Positions 1-9,946 of a DNA stretch of 49,859 nt are shown one piece after another (the first letter of the stretch is position 1; every line of letters starts with the position of its first letter). The DNA is taken from contig JADLBQ010000070.1 of assembly GCA_020847635.1 (NCBI GenBank), forward strand, positions 1 through 49,859, read 5' to 3'. Under the pieces are notes generated by a model. It was not told the DNA's origin. It saw only the letters and a list, made by a program, of their open reading frames with translations, and made no database searches. Source of the stretch: Bacteroidia bacterium. GTDB taxonomy: Bacteria; Bacteroidota; Bacteroidia; AKYH767-A; OLB10. The translations under genes and the position numbers were made by a program.

Positions 1-128
1 GCGTCCCCGAAATTGCAAAGATTATTGCTTCCTGTATTCCCTGATTCAAAATGAAACCGGAATAATTAATGCCGGTCATATCAATTCTTCAATTACCTTT
101 GCCTATATTACAACCATATACTTCAATC

Positions 129-407
129 ATGAGTAAGCATCACTATTCAGAAGAGGATCTGTCGAAACAACTCGAAGAGAATAAGAACCTGCATAAATTG
201 ATCTTATACAACGATGATGTCAATACATTTGATTTTGTAATTGAATCACTGGTTGATGTCTGCGGGCATAATCTGATTCAGGCCGAACAATGTACCATGC
301 TGGTTCATTATAAAGGCAGATGTGCCGTTAAGGAAGGATCGTATCAGTCGCTGCGCCCCTTGTGCGAGGCATTGTTGGACCGGGGACTTTCATCAGTGAT
401 TGAATAA
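129..407 (+). CDS. clpS: ATP-dependent Clp protease adaptor ClpS
   Basis: ClpS binds the N-domain of ClpA/ClpC-type unfoldases and hands over N-end-rule substrates. The 92-residue product has the single ClpS fold: a charged N-terminal tail, then the family signature LILYNDDVNTFDFV, a cysteine/histidine-containing middle helix, and the VHYKGRCAVKEG strand-turn seen in the family. The frame is open from 69, but the 20 residues before the ATG at 129 are low-complexity and hydrophobic, unlike ClpS, so I start at 129 (MSKHHYS). The stop codon abuts the ruvA ATG with no gap, which suggests co-transcription and translational coupling. Confidence 0.92.
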   Translation: MSKHHYSEEDLSKQLEENKNLHKLILYNDDVNTFDFVIESLVDVCGHNLIQAEQCTMLVHYKGRCAVKEGSYQSLRPLCEALLDRGLSSVIE

Positions 408-995
408 ATGTACGAATATATAGCTGGTAAGATTATATTAAAATCTGCTACAAATCTGGTTGTTGATTGTGGTGGTATCGGATACAATCTGAATATTTCA
501 CTGAATACATTTAGCAAAGTTGAATTAAATGCAGTTCAGAAAATATATACTCATCTGGCAATTAAAGAAGATTCACACAGCCTGTATGGCTTTGCTGATG
601 AAGAAGAGCGAAGGTTATTCCGACTGCTGATTACTGTAAATGGGATCGGTGCCTCAACAGCCAGGATGATACTCTCATCATTAAATCCGGCTGAGTTGCA
701 GGAAGCAATTGTCCAGGGGAATGCCCCGGTTTTACAGAGTATAAAAGGAATTGGTTCAAAAAGTGCTCAGCGAATTATTATTGACTTAAAAGATAAAATT
801 CTGAAAACCGACAGTACTTCAGTTGCAGCACCCATTGCTACTGCACCTTCAATAAGACAGGAAGCACTGAGTGCCCTTCTTACACTTGGCTTTGCCAAAA
901 ATGCAGCTGAAAAATCAATTGATTCTGTTCTACGCAATAAAGGCACTTCACTCAGTGTTGAAGATCTAATCAAATCAGCACTCGTCCATCTGTAA
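408..995 (+). CDS. ruvA: Holliday junction branch migration protein RuvA
   Basis: RuvA is the junction-binding subunit of the RuvAB branch-migration motor in recombinational repair. The 195-residue protein has the usual length and order: an N-terminal OB-fold (residues 1-65, starting MYEYIAGKI), two helix-hairpin-helix motifs (GIGASTARMI near residue 80 and GIGSKSAQRI near 115), and a C-terminal RuvB-binding helical domain (about 145-195). The ATG directly follows the clpS stop. The next gene, an ABC permease, begins 14 bases downstream, so the three genes look like one transcript. Confidence 0.96.
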   Translation: MYEYIAGKIILKSATNLVVDCGGIGYNLNISLNTFSKVELNAVQKIYTHLAIKEDSHSLYGFADEEERRLFRLLITVNGIGASTARMILSSLNPAELQEAIVQGNAPVLQSIKGIGSKSAQRIIIDLKDKILKTDSTSVAAPIATAPSIRQEALSALLTLGFAKNAAEKSIDSVLRNKGTSLSVEDLIKSALVHL

Positions 996-1009
996 AGCAA
1001 CATCACTTG

Positions 1010-2098
1010 ATGAAACAGAAAAACAAGCCGTATTCACAAAGGCAGGCCATGTGGGCAATTGTAAAAGCTGCATTTCGAAGTATAACACGAAGCCCGTCAG
1101 CCGTTGTTTTCAGTATTGCCTTTCCACTTACCTTCATTCTGGTGTTTGGTTTTATTTCAGGAGGTACGACTCACCTGAAACTGGGTGTTACAACAGAAGC
1201 AAACCGGCATCCTTTTGTTGAATCTTTGCATCAAGTCCCGGCCATTACCTTTACAGTATCATCAGATACAACAGCCCTGCTTAAAGAGTTGTCAACAGCC
1301 CATCTGGACGGACTGATTGAACTAACCGGTGATAAGAAGAATGTCAGACTCAGAACAACCACCGCTTCTCCAGAAAAGGGTGAGTTATTGGTTATTTTGG
1401 TTGAAAATAACCTGTTAAAGTTTAACCTCTCACAAGCTCACCTGGAGGGAAAGGAGATGAAGTTAATAGCCGGGAAGGTTGAAGGGAGGGCTTATAAAAC
1501 AATTGATTTTATTCTTCCGGGTCAGCTTGGTTTTGCCTTACTCAGTACCGGTGTTTTCGGAACAGCATTTGTCTTTTTCAGCCTGAGGCAAACACTGGTC
1601 ATCAAACGTTTTTTTGCAACACCGGTTAACCGGGCTGCTATTGTAATGGGTGAATGTATTGCCAGAACTGCTTTTGCCCTGATCGGAGCAGTCTTTATAA
1701 TTGTACTAGGGTACTTCTTTTTTGGTTTTACGCTCATCCATGGCTGGATAACAGCCTTAGTGATGCTGGCTATTTCTTTATTCGGACTGATTGTTTTTAT
1801 GGGTTTTGGGTTTATTGTTTCAGGACTTGCAACCTCCGAAAGCGTCATTCCCCCAATTGCCAATATTATTACACTGCCTCAGTTTCTACTAGCCGGTACC
1901 TTTTTTAATATTGATGTTTTTCCGCAGTGGCTGCAGCCATTGTGCCGCATCCTTCCGCTTACCTGGCTGAATGATGCATTGCGGTTAGTTGCCTTTGAAG
2001 GGGCTTCATTAACTCAAGTTCTTCCTAAGCTGGGAGCTATCGCAGTCTGGGGAGTTATTGTTTATGCTGTTGCTTTCCGTACATTTAAATGGGAATAA
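1010..2098 (+). CDS. ABC-2 type transporter permease
   Basis: Membrane subunit of an ABC-2 (drug/lipid exporter type) transporter. It has one transmembrane segment near residues 25-45, an extracytoplasmic domain of about 120 residues, then five hydrophobic segments from about residue 165 to the end, the usual ABC-2 layout. The segment around PLTWLNDALR near the C-terminus is the conserved ABC-2 signature. The frame can start at a TTG at 1007, but the adjacent ATG at 1010 is the better start. No ATPase gene is next to it. The closest candidate partner is the ATPase at 5642-6406 on the other strand; that pairing is inferred from proximity. The substrate is unknown. Confidence 0.85.
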   Translation: MKQKNKPYSQRQAMWAIVKAAFRSITRSPSAVVFSIAFPLTFILVFGFISGGTTHLKLGVTTEANRHPFVESLHQVPAITFTVSSDTTALLKELSTAHLDGLIELTGDKKNVRLRTTTASPEKGELLVILVENNLLKFNLSQAHLEGKEMKLIAGKVEGRAYKTIDFILPGQLGFALLSTGVFGTAFVFFSLRQTLVIKRFFATPVNRAAIVMGECIARTAFALIGAVFIIVLGYFFFGFTLIHGWITALVMLAISLFGLIVFMGFGFIVSGLATSESVIPPIANIITLPQFLLAGTFFNIDVFPQWLQPLCRILPLTWLNDALRLVAFEGASLTQVLPKLGAIAVWGVIVYAVAFRTFKWE

Positions 2099-2171
2099 GT
2101 TGGTCGGACAAATCGGGCAGTTATCCGGTTGTCGGTAATATTTAAATGGAAGCAGGAATACAGAATCAGTT

Positions 2172-3251
2172 ATGAAAAGAGCGCTGAGGATATTAAAAAT
2201 AACAGGAGCAAATTTTGTTATTCTGCTCTCAGGATTGGTAATTGTTGAATTGATTTTTGGAGGATGGTTTCAAAAGAAGAATAAAATAAGATTCCTAAAT
2301 CTTGTTCAGGATAAAGAGGTGGTTTACTATTCGGACCTGTACTCTGATTCATTGATTGAAATTACGTATAAAAGAGACAAATTTGGATTCAGGGGACAAC
2401 ACATATTTAATAAGCCGAATACGATTGATATACTGACGTTAGGCGGGAGTACGACCGATCAGAGGTTTATTACTGAGGGACAGACATGGCAGGATAATCT
2501 TGAAGAATTATTTTTAAAACTGAATAAAAAAGTACGAATAGCCAATGCAGGTGTAGATGGTCAGAGCACAGTTGGGCACATCAAAGATTTTGAGATCTGG
2601 TTCCCTTCAGTACCCGGACTAAAACCCCGGATTCTGTTGTTTTATATTGGTATCAATGATGTTGCACGAATTGTTGGTGAGGTTACCTATGATGATTTGA
2701 ATGATAACAACCTTGTAATGCGAATTAAAGAAAATTCTGTCTTTTACAATTTATTTCGTACGATTAAAGGAATAAACTCAGCACAAAAGGAAAATTTAAG
2801 AAATATCCGGATAAATTTCCCGGAAGTCCGGTATACAAAATCAGGAATTGCTGCTCCAGAGTTATTCGAATTGTTCAGCATACAATTAAAGGACTTTGAA
2901 AACAGGCTTAAAAAGCTAATTGACTATTCAGCCCGGCTGGGTGCTGAGCCTGTATTTATTACTCAGCCATGCCTAACATTCAAATGGAATGAACAAGGTG
3001 AGCTGATTGGAGTTGCTGATACCAGTTATTTTGGTAAATTGTTGTATAATGGAGTTGACTATTATACTCTGCTGACACTCTTAAATCATTCAATTGAAAA
3101 GGTTGCCGGGAACAACTATTTGGTTATAGATCTGACGTCAGAAAGAATATGGAGAGAGGTAGATTTTTACGATTTTATCCATAACACCCCAAAAGGTTCT
3201 GAGAAGATAGCAAATGAAATTTTTAAAAGATTAAATCCTAAGTTCAGATAG
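2172..3251 (+). CDS. SGNH/GDSL-type hydrolase family protein, membrane anchored
   Basis: 359 residues with one N-terminal hydrophobic anchor (about 12-30) and an SGNH hydrolase domain. Block I is seen as LTLGGSTTD, with nucleophile Ser about 93. The glycine block is NAGVDGQST, the asparagine block is IGINDVAR, and the catalytic His lies in DFIHNTPKG near residue 338. Related proteins act as esterases or as acyl/acetyl hydrolases on envelope polysaccharides. The substrate here cannot be read from the sequence. It lies 73 bases after the ABC permease on the same strand and is convergent with the asparaginase gene. Confidence 0.8.
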   Translation: MKRALRILKITGANFVILLSGLVIVELIFGGWFQKKNKIRFLNLVQDKEVVYYSDLYSDSLIEITYKRDKFGFRGQHIFNKPNTIDILTLGGSTTDQRFITEGQTWQDNLEELFLKLNKKVRIANAGVDGQSTVGHIKDFEIWFPSVPGLKPRILLFYIGINDVARIVGEVTYDDLNDNNLVMRIKENSVFYNLFRTIKGINSAQKENLRNIRINFPEVRYTKSGIAAPELFELFSIQLKDFENRLKKLIDYSARLGAEPVFITQPCLTFKWNEQGELIGVADTSYFGKLLYNGVDYYTLLTLLNHSIEKVAGNNYLVIDLTSERIWREVDFYDFIHNTPKGSEKIANEIFKRLNPKFR

Positions 3252-3295
3252 TGACCGTACCGTATTTGAATTCAAAAGAATAAAAGGTCAGCAGA

Positions 3296-4273
3296 TTATT
3301 TTAATTCTGACTCTGATTCGAACTTTTTATTTTCACCATGCTGGTAAACCGTATATGGAAATACAGGCCTGATCGAAAAGGCACCAAATTCTCCTTTTTT
3401 ATTTAATGCAAGGTATCCAACCTGATTGTTGCGGGCTTCAGGAATTTTTTCAACAATTCTCTGAATGGCATGCTTACAGGCATCCAGGGGAGATAATCCA
3501 TAACGCATCAATTCAACAATCAGAAAGGAACCAAGGGTTTTCATAACATACTCACCTACACCGGTTGCACAGGCACCCCCAACCTCATTATCTACATACA
3601 TACCTGCCCCGATGATCGGGCTGTCACCAACCCGCCCATTCATTTTAAATGCGAGGCCACTGGTTGAACAGGCACCTGCCACATTCCCTTGTTTGTCAAT
3701 TGCAAGGATTCCGATCGTGTCATGGTTGTTGCTGTTAACCGGATTGTAATGTTGCTCTTCTTTCCATTTTTTCCATCTCTCTTTGGCTTTATCTGTAAGC
3801 AGGTTTTCCTTTTTAAAGCCATGCTCAAGGGCAAATCGTAATGCGCCTTCACCACTCAGCATCACATGTGGGGTTTTTTCCATTACCAGCCTGGCTACTG
3901 AAACAGGATGTTTGATATGCTGAAGAAAAGTAACCGATCCGGCATTGCCCAAATGATCCATGATACTGGCATCAAGAGTTACATTTCCGTCACGATCCGG
4001 CATACCACCGTAACCCACACTGGTATCATCGGGATCACTTTCCGGAACCCGGGCACCTGCTTCAACCGCATCCAATGCTGTTTTTCCTGCAATAAGCTCT
4101 TTTGTGGCTGTTTCAACTGCTCTTTGATTATCCCATGTGGCAATTACAACAGGAAAATTTTCCGGCTTATTGATAAAAGTCAGTTTTTTAAGAATAGTTG
4201 ATTTTGCTATAAAAGGAAGACCTGCTAATCCCAATGTTGAAAGCAGGAACTTTTTGCGATCAATCATTTTCAT
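3296..4273 (-). CDS. Glycosylasparaginase-like N-terminal nucleophile hydrolase (isoaspartyl peptidase/asparaginase family), exported
   Basis: Family members are made as a precursor that cuts itself before a threonine, which then becomes the N-terminal nucleophile that hydrolyses N4-glycosyl-asparagine or isoaspartyl bonds. The autocleavage motif HDTIG is present with Thr186 as predicted nucleophile, followed by the substrate-binding RVGDSPIIGAG and ACATGVGE segments. HDTIG favours glycosylasparaginase over the plant-type asparaginases. The N-terminus (DRKKFLLSTLGLAGLPF) looks like a Tat-type signal with RK in place of RR, so export to the periplasm is likely. The gene starts 3 bases after the superoxide dismutase stop, so the two are probably co-transcribed. 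An ATG at 4267 is an alternative start. Confidence 0.86.
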   Translation of the reverse strand: MKMIDRKKFLLSTLGLAGLPFIAKSTILKKLTFINKPENFPVVIATWDNQRAVETATKELIAGKTALDAVEAGARVPESDPDDTSVGYGGMPDRDGNVTLDASIMDHLGNAGSVTFLQHIKHPVSVARLVMEKTPHVMLSGEGALRFALEHGFKKENLLTDKAKERWKKWKEEQHYNPVNSNNHDTIGILAIDKQGNVAGACSTSGLAFKMNGRVGDSPIIGAGMYVDNEVGGACATGVGEYVMKTLGSFLIVELMRYGLSPLDACKHAIQRIVEKIPEARNNQVGYLALNKKGEFGAFSIRPVFPYTVYQHGENKKFESESELK

Positions 4274-4276
4274 TGG

Positions 4277-5041
4277 TTATTTTTTTGCTGTTTGATAGCG
4301 TTTCATGACTTCGTCCCAGTTAACCACTTTCCACCAGGCATCAACATATTCATTCCTGAGATTCTGGTATTTCAGGTAGTACGCATGCTCCCAAACATCA
4401 AGGCAGAGAATCGGAGTCCCTTTTTTGGCTGCAATGTCCATCAGCGGATTATCCTGGTTGGGGAGCGAGAATAAGTTTAACCTTCCGGTATTGGTAACTA
4501 CCAGCCAGGCCCAGCCTGAGCCAAAATGAGAGAGTGCAACGGTTGCAAATTTTCTTCTGAAGTCTTCGATGTCATCAAACTGGGCATGGATGGCATCCAG
4601 TAGTTCTCCTTCTGGATGTTTTTTCCCGCCAGGCTTCATGATGTCCCAGAATATGGTATGATTCCAGTGACCTCCTGCATTATTTCTGAATGCAGCTGGT
4701 TTGGGTCCCACTTCCCGAATGAGTTCGTCTAAGCTCAGATCACCTGCTAATTGATACTCATGTATGGCTTTATTAAGGTTTGAGACATAGGCCTGGTGAT
4801 GCTTGTCGTGATGAATACGCATGGTTTCTGTATCAATAAAAGGTTCCAAAGCATCATAAGCATAAGGTAAGGGAGGTAACTGAAAACCGGGAGTTTGTTG
4901 TGATTGTGATGCAGGATGAGTTCCGGAATTTTTTTTCTGTGGAACTGCTGATGAAATTAAAGGTAAGATTGAAGCTGCAGCTGCTACACAGGCACTTTTC
5001 CTGAGGAATTCTCTTCGGGTTGAAAATAGAGTCTTATTCAT
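4277..5041 (-). CDS. Superoxide dismutase, Mn-type of the Fe/Mn family, with Tat signal
   Basis: Converts superoxide to peroxide and oxygen. The metal ligands can be placed: His77 (MRIHHDKHH), His128 ([10 protein letters not shown]), Asp215 and His219 ([10 protein letters not shown]). Gln196 in PNQDNPL is the position that favours manganese over iron in this family. The mature enzyme begins after about residue 50. Residues 9-32 form a twin-arginine signal (RREFL followed by an Ala-rich hydrophobic stretch), so the enzyme should be exported already folded and metal-loaded. At 254 residues it is about 50 longer than cytoplasmic homologues because of this leader and a Ser/Gln-rich linker. It is followed after 3 bases by the exported asparaginase-like gene. 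Confidence 0.93.
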   Translation of the reverse strand: MNKTLFSTRREFLRKSACVAAAASILPLISSAVPQKKNSGTHPASQSQQTPGFQLPPLPYAYDALEPFIDTETMRIHHDKHHQAYVSNLNKAIHEYQLAGDLSLDELIREVGPKPAAFRNNAGGHWNHTIFWDIMKPGGKKHPEGELLDAIHAQFDDIEDFRRKFATVALSHFGSGWAWLVVTNTGRLNLFSLPNQDNPLMDIAAKKGTPILCLDVWEHAYYLKYQNLRNEYVDAWWKVVNWDEVMKRYQTAKK

Positions 5042-5049
5042 GGTTGTTA

Positions 5050-5556
5050 TTATTGAAACTGGATGAGTACTTCATTTTTCTCAACTGCTTGCTGAGGATT
5101 GACTTTAATCTTACCAACAATCCCTTCACCCGAAGCTTTCAAGACATTTTCCATTTTCATTGCTTCAAGTGTGATCAGGGGTTCACCGGATAAAACCTGC
5201 TGTCCTTCTGTTACATGAATTGTAACAACTAAGCCGGGCATAGGCGCTTTAAGATCATTTGCTTTATGTGCAGCAGGGGTATCCATTCCCAGGCGGCTTA
5301 GCAATTCATCGTATTGATCTTTAATTTGAACATCATGGATAGTACCGTTTATGGATAAGGTTATTGTTTTTGCTTTCTGATCCTTTTTCAGGATTTCTAT
5401 CCGGTAGGATTGATTGTCCAATATCAGGTGATAGCTCTCTTCTTTTAGCCGGATGATATCCGGTTGAATGGCCTTTCCGTCAATCTTCCAGGAATCACTG
5501 TCTGAGCCTTTTTCAAGCTTAACGGTTTTTCCGTTGACAAGAGCTTTATAAATCAT
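5050..5556 (-). CDS. Biotin carboxyl carrier protein (biotin/lipoyl attachment domain)
   Basis: Carries biotin between the carboxylase and carboxyltransferase halves of an acyl-CoA carboxylase or biotin-dependent decarboxylase. The biotinylation site EAMKM is at residues 131-135 with Lys134 as the modified lysine, inside a C-terminal biotinyl domain (about 102-168, beginning APMPGLV). The N-terminal 80 residues form a small beta-rich domain, as in carriers of propionyl/methylcrotonyl-type carboxylases. No biotin carboxylase or transferase gene is adjacent. A methylmalonyl-CoA epimerase at 27 kb makes a propionyl-CoA carboxylase role plausible, which is inference. It starts 85 bases after the upstream ABC ATPase gene. 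Confidence 0.88.
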   Translation of the reverse strand: MIYKALVNGKTVKLEKGSDSDSWKIDGKAIQPDIIRLKEESYHLILDNQSYRIEILKKDQKAKTITLSINGTIHDVQIKDQYDELLSRLGMDTPAAHKANDLKAPMPGLVVTIHVTEGQQVLSGEPLITLEAMKMENVLKASGEGIVGKIKVNPQQAVEKNEVLIQFQ

Positions 5557-5641
5557 ATCAGGTGTTGACGGTTGCTAAAATAGCAGATTTCAGCAGCATA
5601 TTAATTGTTAATGGTCAAACAGAATTTAGAGAAGCCAGGTG

Positions 5642-6406
5642 CTAGTCTTCGTTTTTCCATTCATGCCCGGTAAGTGAAAGGAAGACATCTTCCAAGGTAG
5701 CTTCCTTCACTACTGTTTTTCTGTGGAAACCTGAATTCAGGAGATTGTCAATCAGTTTCTCGGGAGAATCAAGAGCAATAACTTCTCCTTTTTCAATGAT
5801 TGCAACCCGGTCACATAAGATTTCGGCTTCTTCCATGTAATGAGTTGTCAGCACTACTGTTGTTCCTTTTTTTCTTACATCCAGGATCAACTCCCATAAA
5901 TTTCTTCTGGCGTGGGGGTCAAGCCCGGTTGTAGGTTCATCCAGAAAAACAATTTCTGGATCATTAATTAATGTGGTTGCAATGGAGAAGCGTTGTTTCT
6001 GCCCACCCGACAGTCCCTTAAATTTTGCTTTTGATTTTTCTCTGAGCCCAACTGAAGCAAGCAATTGAACTGGATCAACTTTCTGGTTATACAATCCGGA
6101 AAAAAGGCGGATTAGCTCGCTCAGATTGAGGTTTGGATAATAGCCGGCTGATTGCAGCTGAACACCAATAATCTGCTTAATGCTGTTCTTATCTTTATCT
6201 GTATCTAAACCGCTAACTTTAATTTTACCTGAAGTTTTCTCACGCAGGGTTTCGATAATTTCAAGTGTGGTTGTTTTGCCAGCACCATTAGGGCCAAGTA
6301 ATCCGAAAATTTCACCTTCAAAAACATCAAATGAAATACCTTTAACTGCATGAAAATCTCCGTAGCTCTTGGTAAGGTTCCGGACTGAGATAATCGGTTC
6401 GCTCAT
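5642..6406 (-). CDS. ABC transporter ATP-binding protein (ABC-2 exporter type)
   Basis: 254-residue nucleotide-binding subunit. It has Walker A GPNGAGKTT, the C-motif LSGGQKQR, Walker B VFLDEPTTGLD and the switch His in LTTHYMEEAE. The C-terminal helical tail ending EDVFLSLTG is typical of ATPases paired with ABC-2 permeases. The frame is open further upstream, but that extension is antisense-like sequence from inside secA. The ATG at 6404-6406 (MSEPIIS) lies one base after the secA stop (TGA-T-ATG), which decides the start and implies translational coupling to secA. The likely partner permease is at 1010-2098 on the other strand, by proximity only. Confidence 0.92.
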   Translation of the reverse strand: MSEPIISVRNLTKSYGDFHAVKGISFDVFEGEIFGLLGPNGAGKTTTLEIIETLREKTSGKIKVSGLDTDKDKNSIKQIIGVQLQSAGYYPNLNLSELIRLFSGLYNQKVDPVQLLASVGLREKSKAKFKGLSGGQKQRFSIATTLINDPEIVFLDEPTTGLDPHARRNLWELILDVRKKGTTVVLTTHYMEEAEILCDRVAIIEKGEVIALDSPEKLIDNLLNSGFHRKTVVKEATLEDVFLSLTGHEWKNED

Positions 6407-6407
6407 A

Positions 6408-9400
6408 TCAGATTGCTGCACCTGCACCTGCACCATGGCAGTTTTTATATTTCTTCCCGCTGCCGCATGGACATGGATCATTACGACCAATTTTCTGTTC
6501 AACTCTCACTGGCTGTACTCGTTGTTTTGTTGCCTGAGCAGGTTGTGGTGAAGCTCCGGGTGTACTGTCAGACCGGCTGGTCTGCATACGGCTCATATCC
6601 GTACGTTGTGGAGACTGTGCTTCTTTAACATTGGCAGAATCCTGGACAGCAATGACTCCTTTAAATAAAAATGGAAGTATATCTTTATTGACTTTATCCA
6701 CCATCATTTTAAATAATTCAAATGATTCGAATTTATAAATCAACAACGGATCCTTTTGTTCATACACTGCATTCTGGACGGATGTTTTCAAATCATCCAT
6801 TTCACGCAAATGTTCTTTCCAAGCATCATCAATAAGAGCTAGGGTCACCATCCGCTCAAATGAACTGATCAGTTCATATCCTTTTGTGTCAAATGCTTTT
6901 TTCAGATTTGAAACAACCTGAATAACTCGTCTCCCGTCTGAAAAGGGAACAACAATGTTTTCATAAGTTTTACTCTGGTTCAGGAAAACATCTTCAATAA
7001 CCGGGAATGCCTTTTCTGCGATTAGTTTTGATTTAACTTTATAATGCTGCTGGGCATGTTCAAATACTTTCATTGCAAGGGTATCCACATTGCCCTGCAT
7101 GAATTCATTTTCATCTACAGGTGATTCAATTGCAAAATAGCGGATTAGATCAAGTTTAAAATCATCAAAAGAACGGGCTTCAATATGATGAGTCACCAGG
7201 CTTTCAGCAGTATCATAAATCATATTAATCAGATCAACCGATAGGCGCTCTCCAAACACAGCATGCCTTCGCCTGGTATAAATCAGATTTCGCTGCTGGT
7301 TCATCACGTCATCGTATTCAATCAGTCGTTTACGAATACCGAAATTATTTTCTTCTACTTTTTTCTGTGCCCGTTCAATGGATTTTGTAATCATTGAATG
7401 CTGAATAACTTCACCTTCATCAATTCCCATTCTATCCATAAGTTTGGCAATCCGGTCTGATCCGAATAACCTCATCAGGTCATCTTCGAGTGAGACAAAG
7501 AATTGAGAAGATCCCGGGTCTCCTTGTCTGCCTGAACGGCCTCTTAACTGGCGGTCAACTCTTCGAGATTCATGGCGTTCGGTCCCGATGATGGCCAAAC
7601 CTCCTGCTTCTTTAACTCCCGGTCCGAGTTTAATATCAGTACCCCGGCCAGCCATGTTCGTAGCAATAGTGACTGTTCCGGCCAGCCCGGCTTCAGCTAC
7701 AATTTCAGCTTCTCGCTGATGTTGCTTTGCATTCAGAACATTGTGCTTGATGTTGCGTAACTTTAAGGTACGGCTTAACAATTCAGAAACTTCAACTGAA
7801 GTAGTCCCTACAAGGACAGGCCTTCCGGCATCCCGCAGTTTGGCAATTTCCTCAATCACTGCATTGTATTTTTCACGTTTACTCCGATAAACCAGATCCT
7901 GCATATCTTTTCTGATTACAGGTTTATTTGTCGGAATGACAACTACGTCAAGTTTGTAAATCTGCCAAAATTCATTTGCTTCGGTTTCAGCAGTTCCAGT
8001 CATCCCTGCAAGCTTATGATACATCCGGAAATAATTTTGAAGTGAAACGGTTGCATAAGTCTGAGTTGCAGCCTCCACCTTAACGTTTTCTTTAGCTTCA
8101 ATTGCCTGATGCAATCCGTCAGAATAACGTCTTCCTTCCATTACCCGCCCGGTTTGTTCATCAACAATCTTCACTTTACCGTCAGCTATGATATACTCTA
8201 CATCCAGTTCAAAAAGGGTATATGCTTTCAGCAGTTGGTTAATCGTATGAATCCGTTCGCTTTTAACTGCAAAATCACGCATCAGCACTTCTTTACGTTC
8301 AGCTTTTTCAGAATCCGTAATTTTTGCTTTCTCAATATCTGCAATGGAAGCACCAACATCAGGCATAACGAAGAATCCAGGATCTTCATTTGCAGCGGTA
8401 ATAAGCTCAATGCCTTTCTCAGTAAGTTCAACCGAATTATTTTTTTCATCAATGACAAAAAACAATTCTGCATCTGCTTTATGCATTTCCCGGTTCTGAT
8501 CCTGCATGTAGTAGTTTTCTGTTTTTTGTAACAGGGCTTTTACTCCCGGCTCACTCAGGAATTTGATCAATGGCTTGCTCTTCGGTAAGCCGCGGTAAGC
8601 ACGAAGTAATGCCAACCCGGCTTCTTTGGAGTTATCATCCTCAGCAAATTTTTTGCGGGCATCTGACAGAACCGTAGTGAGATAGTTCCGCTGGGCATTC
8701 ATCAGAATTTCTACCTTAGGCTTCAATGCATGAAACTGCTGATCGTCTCCTTTAGGTGTAGGCCCGGAAATAATCAGCGGGGTCCTGGCATCATCAATCA
8801 GAACGGAATCAACTTCATCAACAATGGCATAATGATGTTCGCGCTGAACCATGTCTTCAGGATTTCGTGCCATGTTATCACGCAGGTAATCAAAACCAAA
8901 TTCATTATTGGTTCCATAGGTGATGTCTGCCCGGTAAGCTTTTCGTCTCTCATCGGAGTTTGGTTGATAACGGTCAATGCAGTCAACCGTGAGGCCCAGA
9001 AACTCAAAGATTGGTCCATTCCATTCACAGTCACGTCTTGCCAGATAATCATTTACAGTAACAATGTGAACTCCTTTGCCCGCTAAGGCATTTAGATAAA
9101 CAGGCAGGGTAGCAACCAGGGTTTTACCTTCACCCGTTGCCATTTCAGCAATCTTACCAGAGTGCAGAACCGTACCTCCGATTAATTGAACATCATAATG
9201 AATCATGTTCCATACAACTTCATTACCGGCAGCCATCCAGTTGTTTTGATAGATAGCCTGGTCTCCGTTAATTATAACATTAGTTTTTCTTGAAGCAAGG
9301 TTGCGGTCATGTTCAGTAGCAGTAACTTTAAGTTGTTCGTTTTCGGTAAACCGTTTGGCTGTTTCTTTAACAACTGCAAAAGCTTCGGGAAGGATCTCGT

Positions 9401-9725
9401 TCAATACTTCTTCAATCTTTGAGTTAAGCTCTTTTTTCAGCTTGTCAATCTGATGGTATAAATCCTCTTTTTCACGAAGTTCAAGATTTTCGTCTTGTTC
9501 TGCCTGTAATGTCAGGTTGCTGATTTCTTGTTCTGTTGAAGAAATATGCTGACGGATACGCTCTTTAAACTGGTAAGTTTTGTTTCTTAACTCATCATTT
9601 GAGATCGAAGCCAGTGAAGGGTAAACAGCAGAAATATTCTGTATAAAGGGGGTCACTGCCTTCAGGTCAGAGTCAGATTTACTACCAAAAATTTTTGTAA
9701 CTGTTTTACTGAATAAGCCAATCAT
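6408..9725 (-). CDS. secA: Preprotein translocase ATPase SecA
   Basis: Motor ATPase that drives unfolded preproteins through SecYEG. At 1105 residues it has the long Bacteroidota form. A charged coiled segment is inserted at about 60-115, Walker A MATGEGKT is near 195-202, the DEVD box and [12 protein letters not shown] follow, and the second ATPase half carries [10 protein letters not shown] and [11 protein letters not shown]. The wing and scaffold domain follows, and the C-terminal zinc site is made by Cys1085, Cys1087, Cys1096 and His1097 in a [13 protein letters not shown] context, which binds SecB or ribosomes in homologues. After the zinc site comes a short Gly-Ala tail encoded by repeated GGTGCA-type hexamers. 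The stop is one base from the start of the ABC ATPase gene. Confidence 0.98.
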   Translation of the reverse strand: MIGLFSKTVTKIFGSKSDSDLKAVTPFIQNISAVYPSLASISNDELRNKTYQFKERIRQHISSTEQEISNLTLQAEQDENLELREKEDLYHQIDKLKKELNSKIEEVLNEILPEAFAVVKETAKRFTENEQLKVTATEHDRNLASRKTNVIINGDQAIYQNNWMAAGNEVVWNMIHYDVQLIGGTVLHSGKIAEMATGEGKTLVATLPVYLNALAGKGVHIVTVNDYLARRDCEWNGPIFEFLGLTVDCIDRYQPNSDERRKAYRADITYGTNNEFGFDYLRDNMARNPEDMVQREHHYAIVDEVDSVLIDDARTPLIISGPTPKGDDQQFHALKPKVEILMNAQRNYLTTVLSDARKKFAEDDNSKEAGLALLRAYRGLPKSKPLIKFLSEPGVKALLQKTENYYMQDQNREMHKADAELFFVIDEKNNSVELTEKGIELITAANEDPGFFVMPDVGASIADIEKAKITDSEKAERKEVLMRDFAVKSERIHTINQLLKAYTLFELDVEYIIADGKVKIVDEQTGRVMEGRRYSDGLHQAIEAKENVKVEAATQTYATVSLQNYFRMYHKLAGMTGTAETEANEFWQIYKLDVVVIPTNKPVIRKDMQDLVYRSKREKYNAVIEEIAKLRDAGRPVLVGTTSVEVSELLSRTLKLRNIKHNVLNAKQHQREAEIVAEAGLAGTVTIATNMAGRGTDIKLGPGVKEAGGLAIIGTERHESRRVDRQLRGRSGRQGDPGSSQFFVSLEDDLMRLFGSDRIAKLMDRMGIDEGEVIQHSMITKSIERAQKKVEENNFGIRKRLIEYDDVMNQQRNLIYTRRRHAVFGERLSVDLINMIYDTAESLVTHHIEARSFDDFKLDLIRYFAIESPVDENEFMQGNVDTLAMKVFEHAQQHYKVKSKLIAEKAFPVIEDVFLNQSKTYENIVVPFSDGRRVIQVVSNLKKAFDTKGYELISSFERMVTLALIDDAWKEHLREMDDLKTSVQNAVYEQKDPLLIYKFESFELFKMMVDKVNKDILPFLFKGVIAVQDSANVKEAQSPQRTDMSRMQTSRSDSTPGASPQPAQATKQRVQPVRVEQKIGRNDPCPCGSGKKYKNCHGAGAGAAI

Positions 9726-9748
9726 GAGATGATTTAAAAAGTGGATGA

Positions 9749-9772
9749 CAAAGGTAATGAGAATGCTGCCAA
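9749..9772 (-). promoter_or_regulatory. Candidate secA promoter (weak)
   Basis: Read on the minus strand, 9756-9749 is TACCTTTG, a full match to the Bacteroidota -7 box TAnnTTTG. It lies 24 bases upstream of the secA ATG. The nearest TTG, at 9772-9770, is only 13 bases upstream of the box, which is shorter than usual, so only the -7 element is convincing. Confidence 0.4.
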
Positions 9773-9946
9773 CCCGTTATTGAGGATGTTTAATAGGGGG
9801 AGGAGTTTCTGGCTGTTGAAAAAGGAGTTTGAACCATTCAAATGAACAGTAAAACTAGGTGTCGTTTCTGAACTTGAAATGAGTTACCATAGCTAATAAA
9901 TGGCTTGACCAGCTGGTTTGAGGTTGGACCATTGGAAACAATTCAA

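Noticed and set aside
1-44. Possible C-terminus of an upstream gene (ends ASCIP then TGA at 42-44)
   Set aside because: Only 13 codons are visible in this frame; too short to identify or separate from chance.
2104-2135. Imperfect inverted repeat (CGGACAA...TTGTCGG) after the ABC permease
   Set aside because: Six of seven pairs over a long loop and no T run; chance is more likely than a terminator.
8109-8531. 140-codon plus-strand frame inside secA
   Set aside because: It is antisense to a fully conserved secA region and shows no family motif; it is a shadow.
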